A stretch of 64,000 bases of DNA from Rhizoclosmatium globosum. Lineage: Eukaryota; Chytridiomycota; Chytridiomycetes; Chytridiales; Chytriomycetaceae. Every line of letters starts with the position of its first letter. The first letter of the stretch is position 1. The stretch covers positions 1-64,000 of the forward strand of contig MCGO01000125.1 of assembly GCA_002104985.1 (NCBI GenBank). Reading direction: 5' to 3'. A program made the translations under genes and the position numbers. Positions 11,909-23,036 of the stretch are shown one piece after another. The notes under the pieces were generated by a model. It saw only the letters and a program-made list of their open reading frames with translations. It was not told where the DNA came from and did no database searches.

Positions 11909-13146
11909 ATGTCCCTCGATCTTAAAGCCATCAAGAAGGATTCGTTTGACATCACCGCTGACACTGCTCCTGGTAAATACTTTGAATCCACCACCGATGG
12001 CCACAAGATCTACTACCGCATCTGGAAGCCAACCGGTCCAATCAAGGCCCAGGCAATCTACTTCCACGGAATTGGAGAGCACATTGAGCGATACGATGTA
12101 AGCATCCACTTGACACCGAAGCCAATCCTTATTTGGATCTCGTTTTTCAAACCCAACCTCTAAATTGATCCCATATGCGTGAATCGTGATCACAACTACC
12201 AGGCCACATTCACCAAGTACGCTGCCAACGGTATTTTGATTCGAGGAATGGACTGGCGTGGACACGGGCGAACTGTTAAGAGCAACAAGAACGGCATCCA
12301 GGGGTACGCCACCTCTTTTGAGCAGGTTCAGGTGGACATGCTCCAGTTGTACAACTTGGACATTGACGGCGTTTCCAAGGACTTGCCAACCTTTGTGGTG
12401 AGTGACTTCTGTTTGTGTCAGAGGGGGAAAACTGAAACAAGCGTTTGAATGTGTGATGACAAAATCACACACTCCGCCCATGTCCCTCCTTGCATTATCC
12501 ATTCAACACATTTCTAACTCCCAACCTTTTAAAAAAATAATAATAGTTTGGCCACTCAATGGGCGGCCTCCTCGCCCTCGTCTTCACAAAGAACCACCAC
12601 AAGTCCCTCCGAAACTTCCGCGGCGTGATTGCCCAAGCACCCGCTCTGGCTCCAGGAAACCCACCCCCACCCGCCCTCAAATTCGTTGTCCGGTCCGTCG
12701 GGAAATTGATCCCAAAGCTGACTCAACCATCAAACCTCGACGCAACGGGAATCAACAGCTCTGAAGCTGAGGTGGAGGCGTACTTGCGGGACCCGTTGAA
12801 TCACGGGGTTATTTCTGTTGAGGTTGTGAATGATATGTATGATGCTGCGGAGGATTTGAAGCGTTCTGCGGCGGACTTTAAGTTCCCGTTGATTATGTAT
12901 CACTCTTCGATTGATAAGTTGACGAATGCTGCTGCCTCGAAAGAATACTTCGCGACTGTTGGGTCTTCGGATAAGATTTATCATCAGTATGAGGCTGAAT
13001 TGAAGTTGGGCCATGAAAGTAAGTGATTATTTGTTCTTCTATGGCTACCACGAAGTTTAAATATGTTTGTATTAGTCCACAATGAACACTCTGTCAAGGA
13101 TTCCATTATTGGCGAGTACACTGCCTGGATGCTTGAACGTGCTTAA
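11909..13146 (+). CDS. monoacylglycerol lipase (alpha/beta hydrolase, serine aminopeptidase S33 type)
   Basis: Four exons (11909-12097, 12203-12397, 12547-13018, 13076-13146) splice in phase to 308 residues. The oxyanion region 'IYFHGIGEH' and 'DWRGHGRT' precede the nucleophile elbow 'GHSMGG' (Ser). The Asp lies in 'YHSSIDKLTN' and the catalytic His in 'GHE-HNEH', rebuilt across intron 3. This arrangement and length match MGLL/yeast Yju3, which releases glycerol and fatty acid from monoacylglycerol on lipid droplets and membranes. No transmembrane segment is visible. It converges on the CDC14 gene with 95 bp between stops. Confidence 0.9.
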
Positions 13147-13241
13147 GACCACTAGAAGCCAAAGATTATCTGTTCGTTTCGCTATGAATAAACATGCTTA
13201 TATACTGTAACTCTTCTATTTTCTCATTTCTTCTAACTGCT

Positions 13242-14345
13242 TTATAATGGTCGCCTCGGTCCTCGTGGCCCATTTCCAATCACCACCTGCTTCCTTTCCT
13301 TTTCTTTCGATTGATTTGGCGTTAATTTTATGTGATGTGGTGTCACTTTACAAATTGGGACTTGGACTGGATCTTCAAACACTGCTCTTTCACGTTCAGC
13401 TGCAACAGCAACATCCGGGTATGCACCTCCACTTATGCCTTCCTTACTAACCATAGAAACAAGTTTATCCACAAATCGCTGACCCAGAAGTTTAGTCAAA
13501 AACTGTACTTTTGATTCTGATGCCAAATAATATGGAGACTTTGTTATATCCGAATGAGTACATAACAAATCTGGGTTATTGTGTTCAGGGGACATGTAAA
13601 GGACCAGTAATTCAATTGATTTGAGTCTATTTGGTTGTCAGCCAACAGAACCCAGAAAAATAACTGTGTTCTCTTAACTTGACATCTCCCAGCAACGGAT
13701 TCAACGAAGTTATTAAATTCGAAATCAGTTGCAGTCCTCCAAGCCCTTCAAAAAGGCGATGCATTTCTGAGGAATCGAGAAGAATCGATTCGAGGGTATC
13801 TAAACAAGCTGTGAGAGTTTTCGGATCGTGCGATTTGAGGAGAGACAGTATTTTCTATTTCAGTTATTGAATGGCTTTTTGTTGATGTTTGGTGGTGGTG
13901 ACAAACCTCCATGTTTTCAATGTTCCTGAATAAGTGTTTTGATTTGTAGTGAATGAGGCACGATCCTTCGAGGAGGGATAATAGTTCGACAATATGGTCT
14001 GATGGTTGTATAAATATGTCATCTCTTGACTATTAACGCAGTCACCTGTTGGTGATTTGTGGCTTAAGCGCCGTAAGAGCTTTGACGCGATTATATCTAC
14101 GCTCCTTCAGATTAACTTATCCGATAATTGAGCTTATTAAATGTACCGTCTAGATCGGCTTCATCCTGGATAGCAGTGTAGATCTTGGATTCCATCTCCG
14201 TCATGCTCGACAGTGTCGCCTTCAGGTTTCTCACGCCCTCGCTAAAACCATCTACACTTTCAATTTGCTTCATTGAGTGAAGTATGCGTTTCTCGAGATG
14301 GATCCGAACGGTATCAAGGCATCGCCATGCATTCAAAGCTGACAT
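13242..14345 (-). CDS. cdc14: CDC14, septation initiation network (SIN) component
   Basis: Five exons (14147-14345, 14046-14096, 13907-13998, 13679-13854, 13242-13626) splice in phase to 300 residues. The product is all-helical and carries hallmarks of Pfam Cdc14 (S. pombe SIN protein, not the CDC14 phosphatase): 'VELLSLLEGSCLIHYKSKH', 'LLDSSEMHRLFEGLGGLQLI', 'VLYMSPE' and 'FLTKLLGQRFVDKLV'. In fission yeast this protein binds and supports Sid1 kinase at the spindle pole body to trigger septation. One exon is only 51 bp. The C-terminal tail after about residue 265 is basic and unconserved. Confidence 0.88.
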
Positions 14346-14382
14346 TTCTCTGAAATATTCATTTTCTTACTTTTATCGTTTC

Positions 14383-15325
14383 TTAATCCAAATCAACAAC
14401 ATAACACCCAGTCGCCTTTACGAAATCATCAACAGGGCATGCGATCTTCCAATCCACATGACCACATCCCATAAAGAAGACGCGTGGAGCGAGTTCGGTG
14501 ATGGCTTGGGAGAGGATGATGGGGACTTTACGCGCCATTCCAAACGGCGTCACTCCTCCAGTTTTATAGCCGGTGTATTCATCAGATTCGGCTTCGGATG
14601 CGACACGGAGGTTAAAGTTCTTTTTTGTTCCGTTTGAGAGGGCACGAACAAAGTTTGTGAGCTTTGTTGAGTTGAGCTTTCCTGTGTATTGAACAACGAC
14701 GACGTAGTACTTTGAGTTGGTTGGATCTAACGATATTGTGATTCGTTAGAATTGGTTGTGGTTGTTGGGATACATACCGAGGATGTCGCCTTGACCAGGG
14801 ACGTATCTCGTGTTCTCAAAGAAGAGAGTTTTGCAGAGATGGTTAATTGAAGGGGCATTCATTCTGAGCCTGATTGGAGGGTCAGTAAAAGTGATCAAGT
14901 CAGTCAAGAGCTCACATTCTGCGCTCCAAAGGCCACGTGTAATAGTCGCTTTCAACTTGATAGATTCGAATTACGTCCCGGAGACCAATGTCAGCCGCCC
15001 CTTTCTCGACCTGTGATTTACTGGTCAAAATACTGTCAATTGGATTAAACCAACTCACTCTCAAAGCACTCTCTGGTGCATCCTTCATGATCTGTCCCGC
15101 TTCCTTCTCCTCCAGCGCCTTTTGTTTCCAGTGCTTCATGTACTTGTCTTGGACACTAGGACTGCTGTACACAACAGAGATTGCGTTTGCAAGCTTGTGA
15201 ATCTGCGAAACGACCGCCTCATGATCGTAACTGGCGTGCGCACGACTAACCACTTCAACAGTTTCTTTATCGGCTGCTGCTTTCACAGCCTGCCACTGCC
15301 AGGCGCTCCAGACAAACTCAGGCAT
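14383..15325 (-). CDS. YbaK/prolyl-tRNA synthetase-associated deacylase domain protein
   Basis: Four exons (15059-15325, 14916-15010, 14778-14863, 14383-14726) splice in phase to 263 residues. The N-terminal helical part ('MPEFVWSAWQWQAVK...') leads into a YbaK/EbsC-like fold: 'YYVVVVQYTGKLNSTKL', then 'GYKTGGVTPFGM' (the glycine-rich GGVTPFG signature) and 'RVFFMGCGHVDWKI'. The family hydrolyses mischarged aminoacyl-tRNA; the free-standing fungal members are poorly studied. ATG 15325 is chosen because the sequence before it shows no family similarity. It lies 37 bp upstream of cdc14 on the same strand and 78 bp from the divergent phosphodiesterase gene. Confidence 0.82.
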
Positions 15326-15403
15326 TTGCGGAAAACAAATATTACTACCCACCAAGAAAACTCTGCCCTTGAACCTCTCCCCAGATACTCCCATAGCTTG
15401 TGT

Positions 15404-16399
15404 ATGAAACTTTCCCATTTCATATCAACTGTAATCATGACTCTCCTCTGCTGCGCCCCCTTCTCCGCCTCAGCAACACAATCTCAGCAACGCCCCCTCC
15501 TCCTCGAACCCACTTCCCTCCACATGACAACCGAAAAGAGCACCCCGGACTTATCAAACCTCAGAATCCTAACCCAAAACTGCAAACTCTTGCTCGTCGT
15601 CGGCGAATGGCCCGTCATGCCAATCACATCTGGAAAACGTGCCTCCTTGATTGCGGAACGACTGCTCAAGAACAATTACGATATCATTGGACTCAATGAA
15701 ATCTTTTTGAAGGAGCCCACTGCTATTCTTAAGCGGGAGCTTGAACTGAATGGGTACCATGTACTTTCAAGCTTACCTGCACCGTCAGGGATCTTTGCTG
15801 TTAACAGCGGTCTGATGCTTGCATCTCGTCTCCCAATTCGTGCCTCCAAGTTTGAACGCTACCAGAAGGCAAGTGGACTGGATCAATACGCTGCAAAGGG
15901 GTGCCTAGTTGCGGAATTGGAAACTAGTGACAAAGCAGGTCGCTTATTTGTTGCCATTAGTCATCACCAAAGTGAAGGAAGCGACGAAATTATGATGTCA
16001 CAGTTTCAGCATGCTGGTGAATTGATTCAGCAGTTTGTGTTGGAAAGGGTTGGAGATAATTTGGCGGAGCTTGAAAGGGCAACCGTTTTGTATTTTGGTG
16101 ATATGAACGTTGCGGATCATTTGACACCGAAATTATATACGGACATGAAGGCTGCATTGTCTCACAAGACTGAGGATTGCTTCTTGACGACTAATCCTGA
16201 AGGAACTAATGGCGCCACGTTTCCTGTTGGCAAGGAGACAGATCGTTTAGATTACATTTTCTCTCTGAAGGAATTTTCTGGTGTCGCGTTGAATGGATCA
16301 TTAGTGAAGTCAGTGCAAATTGACAATTTGATTTGGCAAGACTCGGACATTCCTTTGTCTGATCATTTAGGCCTTATTGCCACATTGCAATTGATCTAA
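15404..16399 (+). CDS. secreted sphingomyelinase-like endonuclease/exonuclease/phosphatase-fold enzyme
   Basis: The gene is intronless, 331 residues. The first about 22 residues ('MKLSHFISTVIMTLLCCAP...') form a signal peptide. The rest has the EEP (DNase I-like) metal-hydrolase pattern of secreted neutral sphingomyelinases: 'LRILTQNCKLLLV', Glu in 'DIIGLNEIFL', 'SGLMLASRLPI', 'VAISHH', the 'YFGDMNV' (Asp/Asn) and the terminal 'PLSDHLGLIATL' with catalytic Asp-His. The family cleaves sphingomyelin to ceramide and phosphocholine with Mg2+. Substrate preference is inferred from motif order and secretion. It could instead act on other phosphodiesters. No sign of recent transfer in codon use that I can judge by eye. 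Confidence 0.78.
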   Translation: MKLSHFISTVIMTLLCCAPFSASATQSQQRPLLLEPTSLHMTTEKSTPDLSNLRILTQNCKLLLVVGEWPVMPITSGKRASLIAERLLKNNYDIIGLNEIFLKEPTAILKRELELNGYHVLSSLPAPSGIFAVNSGLMLASRLPIRASKFERYQKASGLDQYAAKGCLVAELETSDKAGRLFVAISHHQSEGSDEIMMSQFQHAGELIQQFVLERVGDNLAELERATVLYFGDMNVADHLTPKLYTDMKAALSHKTEDCFLTTNPEGTNGATFPVGKETDRLDYIFSLKEFSGVALNGSLVKSVQIDNLIWQDSDIPLSDHLGLIATLQLI

Positions 16400-16555
16400 T
16401 TCATGAAGCATATACAGCTCTCTTTTCAAATTACCATCTTATTCAACTATTGCTGCGAATGCTTTCACCTTTACCACCCAATACCACTCCCCTTCCCACC
16501 CAAAAACAATATAACTCTTTTCAAAAAATAAATAAACCCTTCGCAAACATATCTA

Positions 16556-19500
16556 TCACCCATCAATCTCCATATCACTATCCACATCCGATTCATGCTG
16601 TCGACTCCCTACTCCTCCTTCACGTGACGTGACTCCACTCCGCCTATCCAACTCCCCAACAGCAGGACTCAACCGCCGTTGCACCCCTTGAGCCCTCCAA
16701 TCCCTTGCCCCTTCACCCCCAACTTCACCAGGACTCGTTTCATCATTCCTCCTCGCCTCAAACCGCAACCCACTTCCACTCCCACTCCCACTCCCAGCCC
16801 CTCCAAAAAACGGATTCCCAGTTGAACTGCTACCACTGCTATTACTAGATCCAAAGATATCATCTCCGCCAAACGTAATCCGGCGACTCTCATTCAAGTC
16901 ACTTGAACCAACAAACAGCCCGTCTTCCCGCCTCGTGATTCCAAATAACAGTTTTCCACCTCCAAGAACATTGGCGTCATCTTCTTCTTCTTCGCCGCTG
17001 CTTTCGTCCATGAAACTGCCGCGTCCTGCTGCGGTGCTTGTTTTCTTGGCGAGTTGGGTGAGAAGGCCGGGGGGTTTGGGGATTGGTGGGAGGGGTTGTT
17101 GTAGGTGTGGTTGGTGGAAGGGTTGAGAGGGTTGTGATGGCGGAGGCATTAAGATTGAGTCGTCGTTGGCGTATCCGCTGCCTCGTTGTTCGTCTTCAAA
17201 CTTTCGCATCCATGATAAATTTCCGACTCCATCTGACGTAGGAATAACAGGATCTCCCCGCGTTAATGAGAATCCTGAGTTAAAACTACGTCCAAGCGAA
17301 GCATTCAACAAATCGAGGAGGAGGGTATTGTCAGGTTCAATGGAGAGGGCATTGTGGAAGCTCTGAATTGCCGCATCGTGGTTTCCGAGACGGTCTTGTA
17401 CAATTCCAAGGGAGGCAAGGCAAGTTGGATTGTTGGGGTTAATGGCAAGAGAATTCTCAAAGCATTTTTGAGCACGTTTGTAATATCTTGAAAGAGTCTT
17501 TAGTGGACACGCAATGAAATTGTAAACTCTTACCGCAGATGTCGATAAGAATTCCCCAAATTACACCAAATAACATCAAACGGCTCATGCCTAGTCGCCT
17601 CAGTCCCAGCCAACTTCACAGCCCTTATAAACTGCACAATCGCTTTCTTGTAACTAATCGCCAAACAAAGATAATCAGAACCACTTCAGCACAAATCGAA
17701 GAACAAACTCAACTCTTGCCGCGAATAGGCCAACACTCCAACCTCATTCTCAACCATCGCATCAGACCCGCAAATCTCTCTCGCCGTCAAAATCAATTTC
17801 TCTCCAATCGTGTTCTTCCCCTGCTGGATATACTGCATCCCCATAAACAACGTCGGAAGATGCACCCTATACACCACCACACCGTCAATAAAAATCATAT
17901 CACAACGATCCTCACTTACCCCGAATAACATTTCGCTCCAACAGAATACGCATGCACAGCCTGATCATGACTCCCCTCCACAGAAAGCGCATGTCCAAGT
18001 CCAACCCACCCAGCCCCAAACACTTCATCAATCTTAACAGCTTTCCCAAACGCTGTCCTCGCTTCAGGGGTTTTCCCAATCAAGAGGTAATACGTCCCGA
18101 CGGCGTACCAAGAAACAGGACTTGCGGGTTGAGTGTTGACGAGGGTGTGTGCGAGGAGGTAGAGTGTGTTTCGGGAGGAGAGGGTGTATAGGAGCGAGAT
18201 GTGGAGGAGGTGTGGGTGTGGGGATGTTGGGTCTTGTTTGCATACTCTATAATTTGGGTGCTTTAGTCTCATAAACTGGGAAGAGGGACGAATGCACTCA
18301 ACAATTCCGTCTTTTCTAACGCTAATGCGAGCTTTCCTTGCATTGCACACAATTCGGCGCGTGATCCGAGGACAGTTGGGTTCATGATGAGACCGTAGGT
18401 TGTTTCAAGGCTTGTTAAGTGGGCTGCTACGTCTTGCGTTCGTCCATACTTTTTGAGTTGAACAGAGTAGAATAAACGGATGAGATGTTCATCAGCAGGT
18501 GTGCAATGTGTTGAGAAGGGTAGGGAATGTAGTAGCTGCAGTTCTTCTTTAAGTGTCAGCATACTATGATGAATGAGTATTTCGAAAGCCTAATTTGTGT
18601 CGATAAGCGGATATTGATTTGCTTGAAGAGGGGATATGTACTTCATAACATCGTACGTCAGCCCGAAGTGCATCAAGAAAACATTTCTTGGCTGTTTCGT
18701 ATTCAACTTTTGTTTGATGAATGACTCCTTTGAGGTATAAATTATTGGCTTTCGCCTGGAGAAGTTGCAAGGAGAATCATTAGTTTTCTTGAACTGGAAA
18801 CAAACAGAATCATTTACATTGATTGCGGGAGTAGAAACAGTAGAAGCTAAAGAGAGTGATTCGGCTGAAGGACTTTGTATTGACAAGGCCGACACTTCAT
18901 CCTGTAAGTAACTCAACGCGTCATCAGATCGACCGAGTCTCAACTATATCCCAAGGAAAACTGGTATTAAAATCCAACGTAATTCCAGATATAGAATGGC
19001 GTACCAGAGACTGAACCAACAAGGAACGACAACCAGGGTGCATTATAGCATCGCCATTTGCTTCCACCAGCGAAACAATACGAGCGAGATCTGACTTCAA
19101 AAAAAGAGCCTGACATAGAATGTGCGTAGCATGTATAGTTGCAGATTGTGCGGTGACGGGGTCAGTTTGAAGGGCGAGGCGGGCTGAGTCGACAGCAAGA
19201 GCAGCCCAGCACACAGCCGAATCGAGAAGGTTGAGGTTGAGGGACTGAGCAGCCCAAACAGAGAGACGGGACGCACGGGCACAGTGTTCCGACAGAGCAG
19301 GAGGAGGAGGTATAGGCTGTGTATTTGAAGGAATTGATTGTGGTAGTAGTTGATGGTTGTCCAGCAGATCCTTGTCCAAGTCCTTCTCGTCCTTTTCCTC
19401 ACGCACCACCAGTTGATTTGAGTGAGTAATATTCAAGTTGAGAGCCGAGTTTGTTGATCGATTTGCATCTGCGAGGGGTCGTGAAGTCGCCGTGGTTGTT

Positions 19501-19730
19501 GTTGTTGTGGTTGATGCCGCCTGGTTCGTGGCTGTCTTTTGGAGAGAGGTTCGAGCGCGGGTCGAAGTCGAAGTTGAAGTTGAAGTTGAAGAAAGTTGCT
19601 GCCGCCGAGTCCCGATTCGCGTTGAAGTCGCCGTTGAAGTCGCCGTGGAATTGGCGTTTGTCGGTGGTGCTGGCGGCGGAAACGTTTCCATGCGCCGCAG
19701 CGACGCTCCCGTTCGGCGTCCTTGCTGCAT
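16556..19730 (-). CDS. CDC16: CDC16/APC6, TPR subunit of the anaphase-promoting complex
   Basis: ATG 19730 is the first Met. Exons 19005-19730, 18818-18943, 18642-18755 and one starting 18589 join in phase, followed by three or more to 16556. TPR repeats include 'LRLGRSDDALSYLQDEV', 'YLKGVIHQTKVEYETAKKCF', 'SMLTLKEELQLLHSLPFS' and the very characteristic 'WYAVGTYYLLIGKTPEAR' and 'GWVGLGHALSVEGSHDQAVHAY' of CDC16/Cut9. APC6 is a structural arm of the APC/C ubiquitin ligase. The N-terminal 150 residues are Thr/Ser/Arg-rich, with a GAAGTT/TGAAGT triplet-rich stretch around 19560-19640. The C-terminal 200 residues are Ser/Gly/Pro-rich and likely disordered. No frame breaks seen. Confidence 0.88.
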
Positions 19731-19869
19731 TGTTGGTTGGTGGTGGTGGTGGTGGTGGTTGTTGTTACTTTGTTTGGGTTTGTTGAAGACGAAGATTCTC
19801 GCACTCAACCAATCATCTTCAATAGAACATTAAATTGAATCTTTCCACAAATACTTCCTATTAGGTAGA

Positions 19870-20408
19870 ATGGTAACTGTATCCATCCCTTATTGCTGGC
19901 ACTGCTTCACTAATCATACAGAAAGGTCCCTAATGAACAACAAGACCAACACCCCTCAGAGCTTCCTGCCATCCTCACCGTCATTGGCATAATTGCTTCT
20001 ATTGCCTGTGTCACGGCATTTGTCCTTTACAGACGCCCCTCTCCTTCCTCTGACACCTTGTCCCTTCAAAAAAATACTTTTGACTCAAAGCAGGAATACA
20101 TCATCTACAACGAATCATACAGCCGAAGATCCTGTTCGCGCTCTCGTTCAAGCTCTCGCTCAAACTCTCAAACATCTCCTCCGCCAATGCATTCTTTGGT
20201 GGATATTCCTCTTCCTCCAGTGCAACAAGTTGTGTACAAAAACTCATTACTATCCGATGCCTTGTCTCCAGACCAACGGTCTCCGCGTCTCAGTCTACGA
20301 ATGAGACCAAACGAAAAGCCTGCTACTCTTCCTCCTTCTCCAAAACCTGTTGTTCGTGTCACTAGGTCTCGTGCTTCCTCTTCGTCTTCCAGAACAGAAC
20401 AACATTAG
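19870..20408 (+). CDS. small single-pass membrane protein, unknown
   Basis: The first coding exon is just ATG (19870-19872). A 53-bp intron (19873-19925, GTAACT...GAAAG) then joins in phase to 19926-20408, giving 161 residues. One transmembrane helix lies at residues about 15-36 ('LTVIGIIASIACVTAFVLY'), followed by 'RR', which predicts a cytosolic C-terminus by the positive-inside rule. That tail is Ser/Arg/Pro-rich ('SRSRSSSRSNSQTSPPP'). No family recognised. It is divergent from CDC16, with 139 bp between start codons. Confidence in the start depends on the ATG-only exon. Confidence 0.6.
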
Positions 20409-20499
20409 CCCTCAGCCATTCCAGAAAATTTCAAGCCATCACATTCACTATATCCAGTTATCTTCACTTTACCAAATCTATTCAATAAATTACCCAATA

Positions 20500-21243
20500 T
20501 TACCTCGACTCTTCCTTCTCCCCCTTCCCTTCCCCTTCCGCCTTCTCGCCACCAGCCTCGGCCTCAACTCTCTTCCTTCTTTCCACCTCCTTCTTCACTT
20601 CCAAATCCATACGCTCCTTCACCCACCCCATAACAGCACGCTCCACATTCCCATACACCTCTTCCTCCAAAACCTCCTCCTCATCCAACAAAAACCGTTC
20701 AAGAACATAATCCGCCACATCCTCTTTCCGCGCCGGCCGTCCAATCCCAATCCGCACTCGATCAAACGCATCCGTATGCATAGTAGAAATAATGGACCGT
20801 AAACCGTTATGCCCGTTCGCAGAGCCTCCAGCTTTGACTGTCACGACACCCAACTTCTTCTCCAGGTCATCATGCAGAACAAGGAACTCAGATGGACCCA
20901 GTTTGAACTCCTTTGCAGCTTTCGCAACGCCAACGCCGGATAAGTTCATGAATCCTTTTGGTTTGAAGAGGTTGAGGGATGCTTCCCATTCGATGGATTC
21001 AGTGGGTGTTGTTGCTTGTTTCTTTTGTTTCTTGGTTGATTGTGGTTGAGGCGGAGTTGGAAGGGTTGCGTCTGAGCTGCGTAGGATTGTGGTTGCAATG
21101 TGACCTGTTGCGGACTTTGACATTGTCCATGGCGTCTTGAGGGATGCGGCGAGAGCATCGACGGCCATGAATCCGACATTGTGGCGTGTGCGTGGGTGAG
21201 ATGTGTTGCCGAGACCGATGATGAGGAACTTCCTTCGGTTCAT
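20500..21243 (-). CDS. PTH1: peptidyl-tRNA hydrolase (bacterial Pth1 type)
   Basis: Single exon, 247 residues. The N-terminal 'FLIIGLGN' and 'RHNVGFMAVDAL' (conserved Asn-His catalytic pair), 'NLFKPKGFMNLSG', 'LVLHDDLE' (catalytic Asp) and 'GGSANGHNGLRSII' followed by 'RVRIGIGRP' and 'VLERF' are the full Pth1 signature. The enzyme releases peptides from prematurely dropped peptidyl-tRNA; fungal Pth1 is usually mitochondrial. A Thr/Gln/Lys insertion of about 25 residues separates strands near residue 65. The C-terminus is a charged Glu/Lys-rich tail. No obvious presequence. Confidence 0.93.
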   Translation of the reverse strand: MNRRKFLIIGLGNTSHPRTRHNVGFMAVDALAASLKTPWTMSKSATGHIATTILRSSDATLPTPPQPQSTKKQKKQATTPTESIEWEASLNLFKPKGFMNLSGVGVAKAAKEFKLGPSEFLVLHDDLEKKLGVVTVKAGGSANGHNGLRSIISTMHTDAFDRVRIGIGRPARKEDVADYVLERFLLDEEEVLEEEVYGNVERAVMGWVKERMDLEVKKEVERRKRVEAEAGGEKAEGEGKGEKEESR

Positions 21244-21356
21244 TGGGATGGATTGGTTGACAGAAAGAACAAAAAGAACGTTATATAGTATACTTTATTG
21301 CTCAAATCAAATCAATCTTATGTCTATAGGTATCAGCAACTAAAAAGAATAACGAT

Positions 21357-22902
21357 CTATGCTCCAAACAGTAACCCCACAATCTCGTCGTCAACTCTAA
21401 CAGCACCATATTTAACCGCATCTTTGACGCGATTATCCAACTCGACTCCACTTTCACCAGCAGCACAACAAGCCGAAAACCCGAGCTTCTCCTTCACAAC
21501 ACAAACAGTCAACCGACAAAATCCCGGATAAACCCCTTCCACGCCCACCAACCTCGCCAAACAGACCTTCTCACTCACCTTTCCACCTCTCCCACCACCT
21601 CCACCGCCAACATCTCTCATCCCAGGCGGCGCCGGCAAAAAGCTCGTCTCCCCAACAACACTACCTCCACTCAACACAACAACCATATCCCCCGGACACA
21701 AAGCCCCAACAGGAATCCTCGCAATCGCACTCCGAATCTCACCAACCTTTGACACCCCCTCCCCTTGCACTCCACCCCTCCTCCGTGCCCTCAACACAGA
21801 AGCCAACGTCTGTCCAACACCCCCACTCCCAGCTCCCGCCCCAGACACAACCTGAAACGCGTCGTTCACTCCAGTATACACCAAATACGTTGTACTCTCG
21901 TCCTGGACACACGTCACCGCCGTCGTCATTTGCGATACCCGTTCCACCAATGCGTGGAACTCTTGAACGGCGCGGTGTGGGCGGGACGCGAGGATGTGCG
22001 TGAGGAGGGTTACGATGCGGTTTCGGATTAGGTAGTAGTCTGTGTGTTTGAGGATTTCGTGGGTTTTTTGAGGGGTTGGTAGAGGGATGTTGAGGAGGGT
22101 TGTTGCACGGAAAAGTGCTTTTTGGATGAAGTTGGTTGGTGTGAGAGTTAGGGAAGGAGTGGGGATAGGTGGGGCAGGGGGAGGGTTGGTGATGTATTTG
22201 AGGGTTAGGAGGAGGTGTGGGGTTTGGGTGAGGCAGTATTCTGACGCGTTTGTGGAATTTGAATCGGTGGAATCAAATACGAGGTCGTAGAAGGAAAAGA
22301 CGGAGGATCTGATTGTGCCCATCTGAAGACAATATGTTAATAAGGTTTTCTTCAAGAGAAGCTAAACACACTTGGTCATCAGGAATCGATAAGACTCCAC
22401 CGTCGGGGATGACAACAAGTTCTTTGATAGCATCGAGGAAAAGGACGATATCTTGTGGAGTAATCGAAATCGCAGTCTTGGATCCAACAACTTCAAAAAC
22501 GCCACCTGTCTCAGACCCCTTGACCACACCCTTCACCGATTTCGACTCCTCATCGAAAGATAATACACTGATACGTTCATGCAAAGTTTTAGCAGACGAA
22601 AGCGAACTCTGACGCGACATATCCGTCGTGTCGAACATGGCATCATCTTTCGTAACAGATATACCAAGCCGTCTATGGATCTGAGTGCGCTTCTTGAGGT
22701 TTAATGACGCGTATGGAGGCGCAGTGAATACAGAGGGTGTAGCTGGAGTGTGGTATGCAGCGACTGGTCCAGATTTAAGGAACGTTGGTGTGGTTGTCAG
22801 TGCGGAATTGTGAGCGGATTTCGGGAACGGATATGGGTAAGAGTATTGTGGGTATGGTGATGATGTTGAGGAGTCTGTGGATTGGATGCGGGTGGGCGGC
22901 AT
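21357..22902 (-). CDS. unknown conserved-looking protein
   Basis: Two exons (22372-22902 and 21357-22322) join in phase at GTGTGT...TTCAG, giving about 498 residues from ATG 22902. The reading frame extends upstream without another ATG. The first 70 residues are Ser/Pro/Tyr-rich. An ordered part follows ('RISVLSFDEESKSVKGVVKGS', 'TPQDIVLFLDAIKELVVIPDGG') and then helical and Gly-rich segments, with 'ALCPGDMVVVLSGGSVVGET' near residue 370. I recognise no family. The Gly-rich loop 'VGGGGGGRGG' is low-complexity. Confidence 0.65.
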
Positions 22903-23036
22903 TTGTTTTGAGGAGAGTTTTTTGACACCTTGATTTGACGCGACGAGGTGTGATTTTGTTCTTGTGATGTGACGCACGACGCGCGAAGATTAATACTATA
23001 CAAGCATAAAAGCAAATATTATTTCCAGAATCCAGA

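Noticed and set aside
15122..15403. N-terminal extension of the sphingomyelinase-like gene to 15122
   Set aside because: That part is antisense to the YbaK-domain exon, and the signal peptide starts cleanly at 15404.
15404..16399. Sphingomyelinase-like gene as recent bacterial transfer
   Set aside because: It is intronless and secreted, but this alone is not evidence; no compositional break is visible by eye.
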